DNA of 64,000 bases from Cellvibrionaceae bacterium (GTDB lineage Bacteria; Pseudomonadota; Gammaproteobacteria; Pseudomonadales; Cellvibrionaceae), in the NCBI GenBank assembly GCA_028281575.1, contig JANQJP010000027.1, positions 1 to 64,000 on the forward strand, in the 5' to 3' direction. The notes under the pieces were generated by a model. It saw only the letters and a program-made list of their open reading frames with translations. It had not been told where the DNA came from and searched no databases. The position numbers were made by a program, and so were the translations under genes. Of the stretch, positions 39,583 to 49,831 are shown one piece after another; position 1 is the stretch's first letter, and each line of letters starts with the position of its first letter.

Positions 39583-40394
39583 TAGCGTTCCACTGGTGTT
39601 TCAGGGTGATTGCCCCATTCAGCCCAAGAGCCGTGGTAGCCGCGTATTGAAAAGCCAAGCACTTTGCCAACGAGGTAGGTGAATCCGGACCGGTGGTGAG
39701 ACTGACAATGGGTAATAATCGGCTTTGATCCATCGATCCCGTGTGCAGCTAAAAACTCGCGTGCGTCAGAGCGTATTTTATATCCGTTGTCGAAGTCCAT
39801 TAGCGCAGTCCATTCAATGTTAATTGCTCCGGGAATATGTCCAAGCCTGGCGGCGTTTCCTTTTTGCCCACGATATTCTTCTGGGCTGCGCGCATCCCAA
39901 ATTGTTGCATGATTCGTTGATATATTATTAACAACGTCTGTCATTTCAGCTATCGGGCTTTCATTTAATGTTAAGGTGACCGGCGCACGGAGCCTTTGAT
40001 TGGAGTGTGTTTCCAGGGCAAACCCTTGGTTGCGCCACGCGTGTATGCCGCCGTTCAGGTAACTGTATTTTTGGTGCCCAATAACATCTAAAGTCCAAAT
40101 AAACCTTCCTGCCCATCCGCCTCCTTCGTCATCATAGACGACGAAGTGAGTGTCTTTCTCTAAACCGAGATAACTAAACACTTCTTCGAGCTGCGCGAGT
40201 GTAGCGATTTTTCCAGGTGTTGGTGCCTGGCCAATTAATAGCGCTTGCGCGGGTAAGTGAACTGCACCGGGTATGTGGCCTTCCAAATAAGATGCCTGTG
40301 AACCCAAATCGACAATACAGAGTGACGAGTTTTGTGTGTCATTGATAAGCGCGTGCAGGGCTTCGGGTTCAACTAGATATTCTAATTCTTTCAT
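39582..40394 (-). CDS. rhdA: Thiosulfate sulfurtransferase (RhdA-type rhodanese)
   Basis: Transfers sulfane sulfur to an acceptor. 270 residues with two rhodanese domains; the N-terminal one is inactive. The catalytic Cys230 lies in the loop CQSHHRSG, closely resembling the CQTHHR loop of Azotobacter RhdA, which differs from the usual CRxGxR/T loops. It lies between rsgA and psd, the same neighbourhood as in Pseudomonas, where motAB also lies between; motAB is absent here. Confidence 0.88.
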   Translation of the reverse strand: MKELEYLVEPEALHALINDTQNSSLCIVDLGSQASYLEGHIPGAVHLPAQALLIGQAPTPGKIATLAQLEEVFSYLGLEKDTHFVVYDDEGGGWAGRFIWTLDVIGHQKYSYLNGGIHAWRNQGFALETHSNQRLRAPVTLTLNESPIAEMTDVVNNISTNHATIWDARSPEEYRGQKGNAARLGHIPGAINIEWTALMDFDNGYKIRSDAREFLAAHGIDGSKPIITHCQSHHRSGFTYLVGKVLGFSIRGYHGSWAEWGNHPETPVER

Positions 40395-40399
40395 AATAT

Positions 40400-41407
40400 T
40401 TAATCCGATTTAATGGCTACCTGATCGAGCTGGGAAATAATTGCTTGAAAGCTTGCAAAACGTTCTGAATGAATTTTTCCAGCGCCCAACGCTTCTCTCA
40501 CGGCACAGTTGGGTTCATTGGTATGGCTGCAGTTTCTAAATTTACAAAATTGGGAAAAGTAAGCAATCTCTTTAAAACCGTTTAGTACTTCGTCGGCAGA
40601 GGCGTGCCATAAACCGAATTCTCTGATGCCTGGGGAGTCAATAAGTTTTCCCTGAGATTGCAGGTGATACAAAGTGGCTTGAGTGGTTGTGTGGCGCCCT
40701 TTTTGTTCCGCTTCCGAAAGTTCACCAACTTTAATATTGGTGGATGGAATCAGCAATTGAATGAGGGATGACTTGCCGACACCTGATTGCCCGACAAATA
40801 TAGACGTTTCACTGTTTAAATAATCTTCCAGTCTACCTTTTTGTTGAGCTTGCTTTGTCGATATTTTTAAAACTGGGTAGTCGAGTGTCGAGTAGCGGTC
40901 TTCAATGTCGTGAATCAGCGATTGATTTTTCTCGTTTAACAGGTCAGTTTTGTTAATTAAAATTATGACTTTTAAATTATGTAATTTCGCTGCGACCAAA
41001 TAGCGGTCAATAAGTCCGATTGCCGGCTCGGGTGTCGGTGCAATCGTCACAACCATTTGTGTAACATTTGCTGCAACGGTACGCAGTTTGCCATATATGT
41101 CTGGCCGCTGCAGTTCGCTCGTTCTGTGTTCACGCGTTTCAATAATGCCAAGTTCCGACTCGGGTCGCCAGCCCACTCTATCGCCAGTGACAATATCCAG
41201 GTTCGCGCGCACATGGCAGCGATAAATGATTTCATCAACGGCGGATTCCACGTCAACCTGGCTACCGTAGCTGGCTACAACAGTTCCCGCATGTAATTCG
41301 TTTGGCGCAGGATGATGTTGGGATGCATCAGCGAACGCGCTATTTTTTTGCGAGCGAAGTTTGGCAATGCGGCGTTTTTGGCGAAGAGAAAGTTTGCGTT
41401 TCGCCAT
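40400..41407 (-). CDS. rsgA: Small ribosomal subunit biogenesis GTPase RsgA
   Basis: Circularly permuted GTPase that checks late 30S maturation. 335 residues from ATG 41407, chosen because MAKRKLSLRQKRRI matches the basic opening of RsgA; an ATG 12 codons upstream gives an atypical leader. After an OB-fold domain come NKTD (G4), GQSGVGKSSLI (G1) and SPGIREFG (G3), then a zinc knuckle CKFRNCSHTNEPNC. Divergent from orn. Confidence 0.95.
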   Translation of the reverse strand: MAKRKLSLRQKRRIAKLRSQKNSAFADASQHHPAPNELHAGTVVASYGSQVDVESAVDEIIYRCHVRANLDIVTGDRVGWRPESELGIIETREHRTSELQRPDIYGKLRTVAANVTQMVVTIAPTPEPAIGLIDRYLVAAKLHNLKVIILINKTDLLNEKNQSLIHDIEDRYSTLDYPVLKISTKQAQQKGRLEDYLNSETSIFVGQSGVGKSSLIQLLIPSTNIKVGELSEAEQKGRHTTTQATLYHLQSQGKLIDSPGIREFGLWHASADEVLNGFKEIAYFSQFCKFRNCSHTNEPNCAVREALGAGKIHSERFASFQAIISQLDQVAIKSD

Positions 41408-41494
41408 TATTGCGTCAATTGATAATCGATGAACATATTGCACTTACTTGTTACTATGCCGACGGCGCATTATACACTGAGGAGCAGCGGCGTT

Positions 41495-42043
41495 ATGCCT
41501 ATTCAAGACAGCAATTTAATTTGGATCGACCTCGAAATGACCGGGTTGCTTCCGGCAAGCGACGAAATTATTGAGATCGCAACGATTATTACGGACGACA
41601 AGTTGAACGTGTTGGCCGAAGGGCCGGTGATTGCAATTTTCCAACCGGATAGCATTTTAGATGGAATGGACGCCTGGAACACGGAGCAACATGGCAAATC
41701 CGGCCTGGTTGAGCGCGTCAAACAAAGTGGATACGACGCGGCGCGTGCTGAACGTGAAACGCTTGCGTTTCTGCGGGAATGGGTGCCCGCGGGAAAATCT
41801 CCGATGTGCGGCAATTCTATCTGCCAGGACCGTCGTTTTCTCGCGCGTCAGATGCCTGAACTAGAGTCCTATTTTCATTACAGAAACCTGGATGTGAGCA
41901 CGCTTAAGATCCTCGCGCAGCTTTGGCGCAGTGATCTCGCCAGCGGCTTTGCCAAAAAAGGTGCCCATCTCGCATTGGACGATATTCGCGAATCTATCGC
42001 CGAACTCCAGTATTATCGCGACAACTTTTTACACCTGCCTTAG
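41495..42043 (+). CDS. orn: Oligoribonuclease
   Basis: 3'-to-5' exonuclease of the DEDDh family that degrades RNA di- and short oligonucleotides, including pGpG from cyclic di-GMP breakdown. 182 residues from ATG 41495, which follows GAGGAG at the right distance. Catalytic residues are visible in [25 protein letters not shown] and [11 protein letters not shown]. Divergent from rsgA, as in Pseudomonas. Confidence 0.96.
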   Translation: MPIQDSNLIWIDLEMTGLLPASDEIIEIATIITDDKLNVLAEGPVIAIFQPDSILDGMDAWNTEQHGKSGLVERVKQSGYDAARAERETLAFLREWVPAGKSPMCGNSICQDRRFLARQMPELESYFHYRNLDVSTLKILAQLWRSDLASGFAKKGAHLALDDIRESIAELQYYRDNFLHLP

Positions 42044-42177
42044 TGATAGAAGTTAGTGCTATTTGCATGCGTCCTGTTATTGCGAACTTGTTTTGACAGA
42101 CAACTGTTCTAGTAGCAAGCTTTGGCTCAAATAAGCGGTTCGTTTAATAAAACAGATGATAAATGTGAGGGGGTCGC

Positions 42178-42462
42178 ATGAATACGGGCGTTATTTCGGA
42201 AGATGGTGTGCTTAGGTCTGAGCATCAAGAACGACGCCGGGGAATCAACCCCATCCCGTTAAATCTCCGCGAGTTCCTAAACTATGAGCAGCGCCGCGTG
42301 CTGCGTCAGATAGAGGGTTTCGGTTGGCAGCTCGCCTTCGTGAGGCGCCCTGTTTTCCAGGACCCCGTCGCCGTGATCCGAAATACAGGTGCAACGAGTT
42401 ACAGTGTTTTGGAAGAAGACGGCACAATCAATGCGAACCCCGATATTTCAGTTCGCGACTAG
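42178..42462 (+). CDS. Small conserved-looking hypothetical protein
   Basis: A 94-residue soluble protein with a clear ribosome site (GAGGGGG, 5 bases before ATG). It shows RRRGINPIPLNLREFLNYEQ, then a region of predicted beta strands (WQLAFVRRPVFQDPVAVIRN, YSVLEEDGTIN). No known domain is recognised. Its 3' end overlaps the convergent queG by 4 bp. The composition and the ribosome site support a real gene; function unknown. Confidence 0.65.
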   Translation: MNTGVISEDGVLRSEHQERRRGINPIPLNLREFLNYEQRRVLRQIEGFGWQLAFVRRPVFQDPVAVIRNTGATSYSVLEEDGTINANPDISVRD

Positions 42463-43577
42463 CCTCCTGCTGGATTTTTTATTTTTCGGACCCTTCTCTT
42501 GTTAGAGTGTTGGCGCTCCAGGGCCCATTTGATGTGCTCTGCGACGATTGGGCTCGCGTTGGTGAGTGCCTGCTCCAGCGCGTTGACAATGCGTAAATCG
42601 CGAGGGGCGTTGCCCAGCGCTATGGCGAGATTGCGGCGCCAGCTTTCAAAGCCTGCGCGCCGTATTGCCGAACCTTCAGTGTTTCGTAAAAAATCCTCTT
42701 CTCTCCAGTGAAATAGATCCAATATCTCGGCGTTTTGCAGTCCGTGACGCGGCTGGAAATCCGTTTCTGCCGAATGTTTGGCGAGGCGGTTCCAAGGACA
42801 TATTACCTGGCAGTCGTCACAGCCAAACACGCGGTTGCCGATGGGTTCGCGAAATTCGAGCGGTATCACGCCTTTGTATTCGATAGTCAGGTAAGAAATA
42901 CACCGCCGCGCGTCGAGCACATAGGGTTTTGGAAAAGCATCGGTGGGACAAACTTGCATGCAAGCCTTACAGTCCCCGCATTCATTTTCAGCGACTTTTG
43001 CGTTGGTTGGCAGCGGCAGGTTGGTGAAAAGTTCGCCGAGAAAAAACCAGCTGCCCTCGTCCTTATTGAGAATTAGCGTGTGTTTACCGGTCCATCCCAG
43101 GCCCGCTTTTTGCGCCAGCGGGCGTTCGAGCACAGGTGCACTATCGACAAATGCGCGCGAAAAAGGCTGTGGGTGCAGGGCGTGGGTCGCAGCAAAGGCT
43201 TCGATTTTTTTTCCAAGCTTGGCCAAGCGTTTGCGCACGACTTTGTGATAATCGCGTCCCAGTGCGTAGCGAGAGATATAGGCGCGTGATGCGTCTTTTA
43301 GGGTTTTTACTTTTTGCGTGTTTTCAGGCAAATAGTTGAGACGCACGGAAATAATGCGACACGTATCTTCAATAAGTGCGCTGGGAGATAAGCGCTTTTC
43401 TCGATTTTCGCTTAGCCACTGCATGTCGCCGTGGTATTCATTTTCTATCCATTGTTGATAGGCATCCCTTTCCGCACTTAGGTCAATGTCCGTTATACCA
43501 AAATCGTGAAAACCGAGTTCTTCAACCCAGGTTGCGATGTGGTTCATCAATGTCTGCCATGTAGCGGAATCTTGCAT
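42459..43577 (-). CDS. queG: Epoxyqueuosine reductase
   Basis: Cobalamin- and iron-sulfur-dependent enzyme for the last step of queuosine synthesis in tRNA. 372 residues. Two 4Fe-4S motifs, ECGDCKACMQVCPTDAFPKP (about 195-214) and GCDDCQVICPWNRLA (about 250-264), and a C-terminal HEAT-like region are present. The longer start fits the E. coli protein. In Pseudomonas it also lies between orn and nnr, but on the same strand; here it points the other way. Confidence 0.93.
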   Translation of the reverse strand: MQDSATWQTLMNHIATWVEELGFHDFGITDIDLSAERDAYQQWIENEYHGDMQWLSENREKRLSPSALIEDTCRIISVRLNYLPENTQKVKTLKDASRAYISRYALGRDYHKVVRKRLAKLGKKIEAFAATHALHPQPFSRAFVDSAPVLERPLAQKAGLGWTGKHTLILNKDEGSWFFLGELFTNLPLPTNAKVAENECGDCKACMQVCPTDAFPKPYVLDARRCISYLTIEYKGVIPLEFREPIGNRVFGCDDCQVICPWNRLAKHSAETDFQPRHGLQNAEILDLFHWREEDFLRNTEGSAIRRAGFESWRRNLAIALGNAPRDLRIVNALEQALTNASPIVAEHIKWALERQHSNKRRVRKIKNPAGG

Positions 43578-43643
43578 AGCGAGTGGCGCTTTACCGAAGT
43601 TTAACGGCGTGTATCATACCCAATTATTTTCGATTCGTTAGGC

Positions 43644-45152
43644 ATGGCTTTTTCTCCCATTTCCAAGTTGTATTCGGTCGAGCAGGTGCGTTACCTGGAC
43701 AGGCTCGCGATTGATGCAGGCACGCCTGGCATAGTGTTAATGAAGCGTGCGGGCAGCGCAGCGTTTGAGCTGTTAGTGGAGCGCTGGCCGAAGACACAGC
43801 GTGTCGTTGTCGTCTGTGGCTCGGGCAACAATGGTGGTGATGGTTTTGTACTTGCTGCGCTGGCTGCCCAGGCGGGTATTGAAGCGAGATGTTATTGCAC
43901 CAAAGCGGTGGATCTATTGGGTAAAGATGCTCGGGCAGCGGCTTATTTTGCTCAACAGGAAGCGGTGAGTTTCGAGCAGGCAGATGCGCTGTTAGCGTTG
44001 GAACTAGAAGGTGTTGACAATACTATTGTCATAGATGCTCTGCTTGGCACCGGCATTCGCGGCGCAATGTCGCCCGCATATTGTGATCTGATTCGATGGA
44101 TGAACCGGCAAGCTAAACCTGTCTTGGCCCTTGATACCCCCTCTGGGCTAGACCCAGATACTGGAAGTTTTGGTGCTGCTTGCGTTGAAGCAAGTGCGAC
44201 GATTTCTTTTGTCGGTGTCAAGCGAGGCCTGGTTACTGGCGATGGGCGCGGTTCGTGCGGCAACTTGCATTTCAGCCAATTAGCCATTGCTGAGTCCATT
44301 GTCACGCAGGTGGATGCGAGCGCGTCAGTGCTGTGTCCGGAAGACTTACTCGACAAGCTTCGGCGCCCCCCAAATAGCCATAAATCGATGTTTGGGCATG
44401 TCGCGGTTATCGGTGGTGATACCTCGATGGGCGGAGCGGCTATTCTGTGCGCTGAAGCCTGTCTTGATTCTGGCGCTGGTTTAACAAGTCTGCACACGCG
44501 GGGCGGGCACATTACCGCTGCGTTAGCGCGCCTCCCGGAGGCCATGGCGAATGCCCTGGAGGATCTAAGCGATTTCAGTGCCAGGTTGGAGCGAACAAAC
44601 GCAATTGCGCTCGGACCGGGAATTGGGCAAAGCACCTGGTCGCTTATGGTGACTCAGTGCGCTTTAGCTCTGCCTCAGGCGAAGGTCATCGACGCGGATG
44701 CGCTAAATTTGATTGCCGCGGAACGTGTGGATCTCGAAGTGCACGAAGATCATGTCTACACACCACATCCTGGTGAAGCAGCACGCTTACTTGGCGTAAG
44801 TGTTAACGAGGTGCAGGCCGACCGTTTCCTTGCGGCGCGACAGCTACAGCGTAAATTAGGCGGCGTTGTTGTCTTAAAAGGTGCCGGCACTATTGTACAG
44901 AGTGCGAACGCAACCAAACTGTGCCGACAGGGCAATGCAGGAATGGCTGTTGGCGGCATGGGCGATGTGTTGACTGGGTTAATTGCAGCGTTAATGGCGC
45001 AAGGGCTTTGCGCGGCTGACGCAGCAGAATTGGGCGTCTGGTTGCATAGCAATGCAGCAGATGATGCTGTGCTAGAGGGCGGTATTGTCGGTTTGCGTGC
45101 GAGCAATATTATTCCATTTATAAGAAAGCGTATTAATGCAAAAAGAAATTAA
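43644..45152 (+). CDS. nnr: Bifunctional NAD(P)HX epimerase and dehydratase
   Basis: Repairs damaged NAD(P)H hydrates. 502 residues: an N-terminal YjeF epimerase domain (about 10-215, with CGSGNNGGDGFVLA and DALLGTGIRGAMS) and a C-terminal ADP/ATP-dependent dehydratase domain of the ribokinase-like fold (about 230-495, with NAGMAVGGMGDVLTGLIAAL). Its 3' end overlaps tsaE by 17 bp. Confidence 0.95.
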   Translation: MAFSPISKLYSVEQVRYLDRLAIDAGTPGIVLMKRAGSAAFELLVERWPKTQRVVVVCGSGNNGGDGFVLAALAAQAGIEARCYCTKAVDLLGKDARAAAYFAQQEAVSFEQADALLALELEGVDNTIVIDALLGTGIRGAMSPAYCDLIRWMNRQAKPVLALDTPSGLDPDTGSFGAACVEASATISFVGVKRGLVTGDGRGSCGNLHFSQLAIAESIVTQVDASASVLCPEDLLDKLRRPPNSHKSMFGHVAVIGGDTSMGGAAILCAEACLDSGAGLTSLHTRGGHITAALARLPEAMANALEDLSDFSARLERTNAIALGPGIGQSTWSLMVTQCALALPQAKVIDADALNLIAAERVDLEVHEDHVYTPHPGEAARLLGVSVNEVQADRFLAARQLQRKLGGVVVLKGAGTIVQSANATKLCRQGNAGMAVGGMGDVLTGLIAALMAQGLCAADAAELGVWLHSNAADDAVLEGGIVGLRASNIIPFIRKRINAKRN

Positions 45153-45603
45153 TCTTGCCTCGGAAGTAGAAACCGAAAAATTGGGCAGCGAAATGGGTAG
45201 TTGTGTCGATGGCGGTACTACCATTTATCTCGTCGGCACACTCGGCGCGGGAAAGACAACGTTTTGTCGGGGACTGCTTCGCGGTTTAGGATATTCAGGT
45301 TCGGTTAAGAGTCCCACTTATACGCTTGTTGAACCTTATAAGTTTTTTGATTTTGACGTATACCATTTTGACTTATTTCGCTTATCCGACCCGGAAGAGC
45401 TGGAGTATATAGGTATTCGAGACTACTTTAATAATGGATCGCTCTGTGTTGTAGAGTGGCCTAATCGCGGTGAGGGATTTATTGCAAAACCCGATTTGCG
45501 CATAGAGTTTCTCGTGAGTGGCAAGGGTAGAACGGCTACCATGCGTTCGGAATCCGAACTTGGACACAGCTGTATAAAGCGCTTTGACAAGACTGCAATA
45601 TAA
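45136..45603 (+). CDS. tsaE: tRNA threonylcarbamoyladenosine synthesis ATPase TsaE
   Basis: ATPase that works with TsaB and TsaD to form t6A37 in tRNAs reading ANN codons. 155 residues. Walker A LVGTLGAGKTTFCRGLL, then SPTYTLVEPY, and VVEWPNRG near residue 110. Starts within nnr and is followed after 5 bp by amiB: the usual nnr-tsaE-amiB-mutL-miaA-hfq cluster. Confidence 0.95.
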   Translation: MQKEINLASEVETEKLGSEMGSCVDGGTTIYLVGTLGAGKTTFCRGLLRGLGYSGSVKSPTYTLVEPYKFFDFDVYHFDLFRLSDPEELEYIGIRDYFNNGSLCVVEWPNRGEGFIAKPDLRIEFLVSGKGRTATMRSESELGHSCIKRFDKTAI

Positions 45604-45608
45604 CTTTT

Positions 45609-46940
45609 ATGAAGTTAGTTCGTTACCTTATTTTATTTTTTTTGATCGCCGAGTTTAGTATCGTTAGCGTGCAAGCAGCGGATATACAAGGTGTGAGACT
45701 TTGGCGTTCTCCTGATTCCACCCGTTTAGTCTTCGATCTCGATGCGCCCGCCGAGCACAAATTGTTTGAATTGTCGAACCCTCAGCGACTCATTATTGAT
45801 ATTGATTCTGCGACATTTTCTGCAAAAACACAGGATTTAAAATTAGACGATACACCTGTTATTCGGCTGCGTCACGGCGCTCAAAAAAATGGTCGTTTGC
45901 GGATCGTATTGGATTTGAAAGAGGAAGTGAATCCTCGAAGTTTTAGTCTCAAAAAAATAGCAGGAAAACCCGATAGGCTTGTTGTTGACTTATACGAAAA
46001 AAAACAGCAGACAATAAAGACCTTAGATGCACTTATAGAGAGTCTTGAACAGCCATCAAAGCGTGACATTATTATCGCGATTGACGCAGGGCATGGAGGT
46101 GAAGACCCTGGAGCTGTCGGACCCAATCGTATTTATGAAAAAAATATTGTGCTAAAGATCGCAAAAAATCTGGCGAATAAAGTGAATGAACAAAAAGGTT
46201 ACAAAGCGTTATTGATAAGAGAGGGCGACTATTTTATTCGCCTTGGTGATCGCGCCGAGAAAGCGCGCCGGGCGCAAGCCGATTTATTTGTGTCGATACA
46301 CGCAGATGGTTTTAATAATCCGAAAGCCAATGGCGGCTCAGTATTTACGCTTTCGCGTCGCGGAGCGACAAGTAAAATGGCGAGCATATTGGCATCGAAG
46401 GAAAATCAATCCGACCTTATTGGTGGTGTCGATAGAATTCAGTTAGACGATAAAGAAGCGCAGCTCAAGAAGATTTTGGTCGACTTGTCGATGACGCGCA
46501 GCATGGAAACCAGTTTGGATATCGGTGGGCGTGTGCTAAAAGAAATGGGAAGTGTTATACGTTTGCATTCTAGCCGTGTTGAGAGCGCTGGTTTCGCTGT
46601 ACTTAAGTCACCCGATGTGCCATCGATCCTGATTGAAACCGGATTTATTACGAACCCGGCGGAAGCAAAAAAATTGAATACGCTTGCGCATCGCACAAAA
46701 GTTGCCAAAGCTATTTTTCGCGGTATAGATAGCTATTTTTCGGAAAATCCACCAGAGGGTACTTATCTGGCGTGGCGCTTAAATGGCGGAAACTCTGTTA
46801 AATACACGATTGCCAGTGGTGATACGCTTTCGTCAATTGCACGTCGCTACAAGGTGTCTGTCGCCCAGTTAAAAAAAGAAAATAAGCTCAGCAGTTCAAA
46901 TATTCGCGTTGGACAAATCCTGCTTATTCCTGCAATCTAG
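45609..46940 (+). CDS. amiB: N-acetylmuramoyl-L-alanine amidase AmiB/AmiC type
   Basis: Periplasmic peptidoglycan amidase that splits daughter cells. 443 residues: signal peptide (about 1-24), AMIN domain (about 28-130), and zinc amidase domain (about 155-375). The zinc ligands lie in IAIDAGHGGEDPGA, IYEKNIVLK and FVSIHADGF, and the catalytic Glu in ILIETGFITN. One LysM domain follows at the C-terminus (about 395-441, YTIASGDTLSSIARRYKVS). The stop TAG lies in CTAG and is directly followed by a MITE-like end. Confidence 0.94.
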   Translation: MKLVRYLILFFLIAEFSIVSVQAADIQGVRLWRSPDSTRLVFDLDAPAEHKLFELSNPQRLIIDIDSATFSAKTQDLKLDDTPVIRLRHGAQKNGRLRIVLDLKEEVNPRSFSLKKIAGKPDRLVVDLYEKKQQTIKTLDALIESLEQPSKRDIIIAIDAGHGGEDPGAVGPNRIYEKNIVLKIAKNLANKVNEQKGYKALLIREGDYFIRLGDRAEKARRAQADLFVSIHADGFNNPKANGGSVFTLSRRGATSKMASILASKENQSDLIGGVDRIQLDDKEAQLKKILVDLSMTRSMETSLDIGGRVLKEMGSVIRLHSSRVESAGFAVLKSPDVPSILIETGFITNPAEAKKLNTLAHRTKVAKAIFRGIDSYFSENPPEGTYLAWRLNGGNSVKYTIASGDTLSSIARRYKVSVAQLKKENKLSSSNIRVGQILLIPAI

Positions 46941-46975
46941 GGCCTCTCTGAATAAGGCAGGAATGCCTCTGTGTG
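46941..46975 (+). repeat. MITE-like end after the amiB stop codon
   Basis: GGCCTCTCTGAATAAGGCAG follows CTAG (46937-46940), which contains the amiB stop. It matches the ends of the 109-bp element at 14441 (core TCTGAATAAxxCAG). A second partial match, GCACTTCTCAATAAT, lies at about 46999-47013 in direct orientation, so the amiB-mutL gap appears to be built from decayed copies. Confidence 0.55.
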
Positions 46976-47036
46976 ACCTGGAGCACTAATCCTACAAGCA
47001 CTTCTCAATAATTTTCATTCAGTTTGCAGTTTATTC

Positions 47037-48860
47037 ATGGCCGATGCACCGCGTATTAAAACATTAAGCCCTCGATTGGCAAACCAAATCGCCGCAGGAG
47101 AGGTCGTTGAGCGACCCGCCTCAGTTGTTAAGGAGCTTATCGAAAACAGCATTGATGCCGGAGCGGAACAAGTCGATGTGGAGCTGGAATCAGGTGGTGT
47201 AAAGCTCATGCGCGTACGTGACGATGGCTCTGGCATTGCCAAAGACGATCTGGCCCTCGCGTTGAGCCGACATGCGACCAGTAAAATAGTTGAGCTGGAT
47301 GACTTGGAAGCGGTTGCTTCACTGGGTTTTCGCGGAGAAGCTTTGGCGAGCATTAGTTCTGTCGCACGCCTGGCGTTAACGTCTAAAACGTCAGCATCAG
47401 AACAGGCCTGGTCCGTTCGTGCCGAGGGGCGTGATATGGAAGCGAGTATTGCACCTGCTGCCCATCCGGCGGGGACAACCGTAGAAGTGCGCGATTTATT
47501 TTTTAACACGCCCGCGAGGCGTAAGTTTCTGCGCACTGAAAAAACGGAATATAATCGGGTTGAGGACAATTTAAAGCGGCAGGCCTTGTCGCGATTTCAT
47601 TTGGGCTTTAGCTTAAAGAATAACGGGCGCGTAGTGCACAATTGGCGTCCAGCGCAAACACATCCGGAAAAAGAACGTCGCGTCGCACAGGTTTGTGGCC
47701 CTGCATTTATGGAAAATGCGTTACATCTCGATATCGAGCATACCGGTATGCGCCTTTGGGGTTGGGTGGCACTGCCGACGTTTTCGAGAAGCCAGGCAGA
47801 CCTGCAGCATTTCTTTGTCAACGGGCGGGCGATAAAAGACAAGCTTGTTGGGCACGCTATTCGGCAGGCTTATCAAGACGTACTGTTTCACGGTCGCCAT
47901 CCCGCGTACGTTCTGTATTTGGAATTAGAACCGGCAAATGTTGATGTCAATGTGCATCCGACAAAACATGAAGTGCGGTTTAGGGACGGTCGCCTGGTCC
48001 ACGACTTTCTCTTTCGCGCGTTACATAAAGTACTCGCTGATGTCAGACCCGAGAGTCATGTCCGCGAGGCAGATCCAGAACCAGTTGTACACGAAACGGA
48101 ACCTTCGCAGGCTGCAATCGCGTTCCGCCAAGATACGCGGGTTGGGCATCGCGTCAGTGAGTCATTGCCGGTAGGCTCTTATTCCACGGCGTCCGTGGCG
48201 GACAGTATTGCGAGTTACAAGAACTTACTGCAGTCGGAAGAGAGGCTTGAGTACGATACTCCTGAAGATGAAAAAGTCCCACCACTGGGATACGCCATTG
48301 CTCAGCTTAAAGGTATTTATATTCTCGCAGAAAATACCGATGGCCTGATTATTGTCGATATGCATGCGGCGCACGAAAGAATTACCTACGAAAAAATGAA
48401 AGCCGATTTCGGCGGGAACGCGGTTCAATCGCAGCCCCTTCTTGTGCCGCAGTCGATTTCAGTCAGCGAAAAAGAGGCGCAATATACAGAAGATAATCCG
48501 AGCATATTTGCGGCGCTCGGTTTTCGCGTGGAGCGCGCTGGACCTGAGGCAATATTACTGCGTGAAGTGCCAGTGGTGCTCGCGGATACAAATGTCGAAA
48601 ACCTGATTCGCGACGTGCTTTCGGACCTGATTGAATTTGGTACGACGCGGCGTATCGAAGAGCATATCAATGAACTGTTGGCGACGATGGCTTGCCACGG
48701 TTCAGTCAGGGCTAATCGAAAATTGACTCTGCCTGAAATGAATGCACTGCTGCGGCAGATGGAGGCGACCGAGCGCAGCGGGCAGTGTAATCATGGGCGG
48801 CCAACCTGGACCAAGATGACACTTAACGAACTCGATAAGCTGTTTTTGCGGGGGCAGTAG
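47037..48860 (+). CDS. mutL: DNA mismatch repair protein MutL, endonuclease type
   Basis: Links mismatch recognition to strand removal. 607 residues. The N-terminal GHKL ATPase has [23 protein letters not shown] and [12 protein letters not shown]. The C-terminal domain carries the metal-site motif [12 protein letters not shown] (residues 441-452), which fits DQHA(x2)E(x4)E with Met for Gln, together with [12 protein letters not shown] and CNHGRPT. This indicates the nicking form found in bacteria without MutH. Overlaps miaA by one base. Confidence 0.95.
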   Translation: MADAPRIKTLSPRLANQIAAGEVVERPASVVKELIENSIDAGAEQVDVELESGGVKLMRVRDDGSGIAKDDLALALSRHATSKIVELDDLEAVASLGFRGEALASISSVARLALTSKTSASEQAWSVRAEGRDMEASIAPAAHPAGTTVEVRDLFFNTPARRKFLRTEKTEYNRVEDNLKRQALSRFHLGFSLKNNGRVVHNWRPAQTHPEKERRVAQVCGPAFMENALHLDIEHTGMRLWGWVALPTFSRSQADLQHFFVNGRAIKDKLVGHAIRQAYQDVLFHGRHPAYVLYLELEPANVDVNVHPTKHEVRFRDGRLVHDFLFRALHKVLADVRPESHVREADPEPVVHETEPSQAAIAFRQDTRVGHRVSESLPVGSYSTASVADSIASYKNLLQSEERLEYDTPEDEKVPPLGYAIAQLKGIYILAENTDGLIIVDMHAAHERITYEKMKADFGGNAVQSQPLLVPQSISVSEKEAQYTEDNPSIFAALGFRVERAGPEAILLREVPVVLADTNVENLIRDVLSDLIEFGTTRRIEEHINELLATMACHGSVRANRKLTLPEMNALLRQMEATERSGQCNHGRPTWTKMTLNELDKLFLRGQ

Positions 48861-49831
48861 TGGTCAACGAAGCGGTTGGGCCGCTCGCGATCGCGGTCAT
48901 GGGACCGACAGCGTCTGGCAAAACCCGTTTGGCCGTGCGGCTGGCCCAGGTGCTTAACGGTGAGATCATTAGTGTCGATTCTGCGTTGGTATATCGGGGC
49001 TTAAATATTGGTGCGGCGAAGCCGACAGTGCAGGAACAGGAAGGCATAACGCATCATCTGATAGACATCCGTGATCCCAGCCAGCCTTATTCAGCGGCAG
49101 ACTTCGCAAAAGATGCACGGTTTGTATTTGAAGATTTGCTTGCGCGCAACAAAACACCAATTCTCGCTGGCGGAACAATGCTGTATTTTAGGTCGCTATT
49201 GCAGGGGCTGTCGTCGATGCCGCCATCTGACGCACGAATTCGTGCGGAAATTGAAAAGCGAGCTGCTGCCTGCGGTTGGCCGTCAATTCACGATGAGTTA
49301 GCTCAGGTCGATCCCGAATCTGCGGCGAAAATTCACCCCAACCACTCGCAACGTTTAAGCAGGGCGCTCGAAGTGTGGCACATATCGGGCAAACCGATGT
49401 CTGAATGGCAAACGGGTTTTCATGGTGGGCTCGAGCATCGGTGCTCCTGGTTGCAATTTGCACTTGTGAGTCAGGACCGAAATGCGCTTCACGCGTCGAT
49501 CGCGAAGCGTTTCGAATTGATGCTCGAACAGGGTTTAGTGAGTGAAGTGGAGGCGCTGCGCAATCGCGGCGATTTACACAAGGACCTCCCGGCCATGCGT
49601 TCGGTCGGCTACCGACAGGCCTGGGAGTATTTGGATGGCGATATTGATTTTTCCGAGATGAAAGAACGAGCGCTTGCAGCGACCAGGCAGTTAGCCAAAA
49701 GGCAGCTCACCTGGCTGCGTAGTTGGCCCAATTTGATTTGGCTTGCAAATCAGACAAATTCCGGTGCCAACAGAGACTTAAAAGAAATTGTACAAGAATG
49801 CTTGAGTTTTTGTGAAAAAAGGACCATATAA
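48860..49831 (+). CDS. miaA: tRNA dimethylallyltransferase
   Basis: Adds a dimethylallyl group to A37 of tRNAs reading UNN codons. 323 residues starting at GTG inside the mutL stop (TAGTG). P-loop GPTASGKT (15-22), SVDSALVYRGLNIGAAKP, DIRDPSQPYSAADF and GGTMLYFRSLLQG are present. hfq follows 160 bp downstream; nothing else is seen in that gap apart from the hfq ribosome site. Confidence 0.96.
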   Translation: MVNEAVGPLAIAVMGPTASGKTRLAVRLAQVLNGEIISVDSALVYRGLNIGAAKPTVQEQEGITHHLIDIRDPSQPYSAADFAKDARFVFEDLLARNKTPILAGGTMLYFRSLLQGLSSMPPSDARIRAEIEKRAAACGWPSIHDELAQVDPESAAKIHPNHSQRLSRALEVWHISGKPMSEWQTGFHGGLEHRCSWLQFALVSQDRNALHASIAKRFELMLEQGLVSEVEALRNRGDLHKDLPAMRSVGYRQAWEYLDGDIDFSEMKERALAATRQLAKRQLTWLRSWPNLIWLANQTNSGANRDLKEIVQECLSFCEKRTI

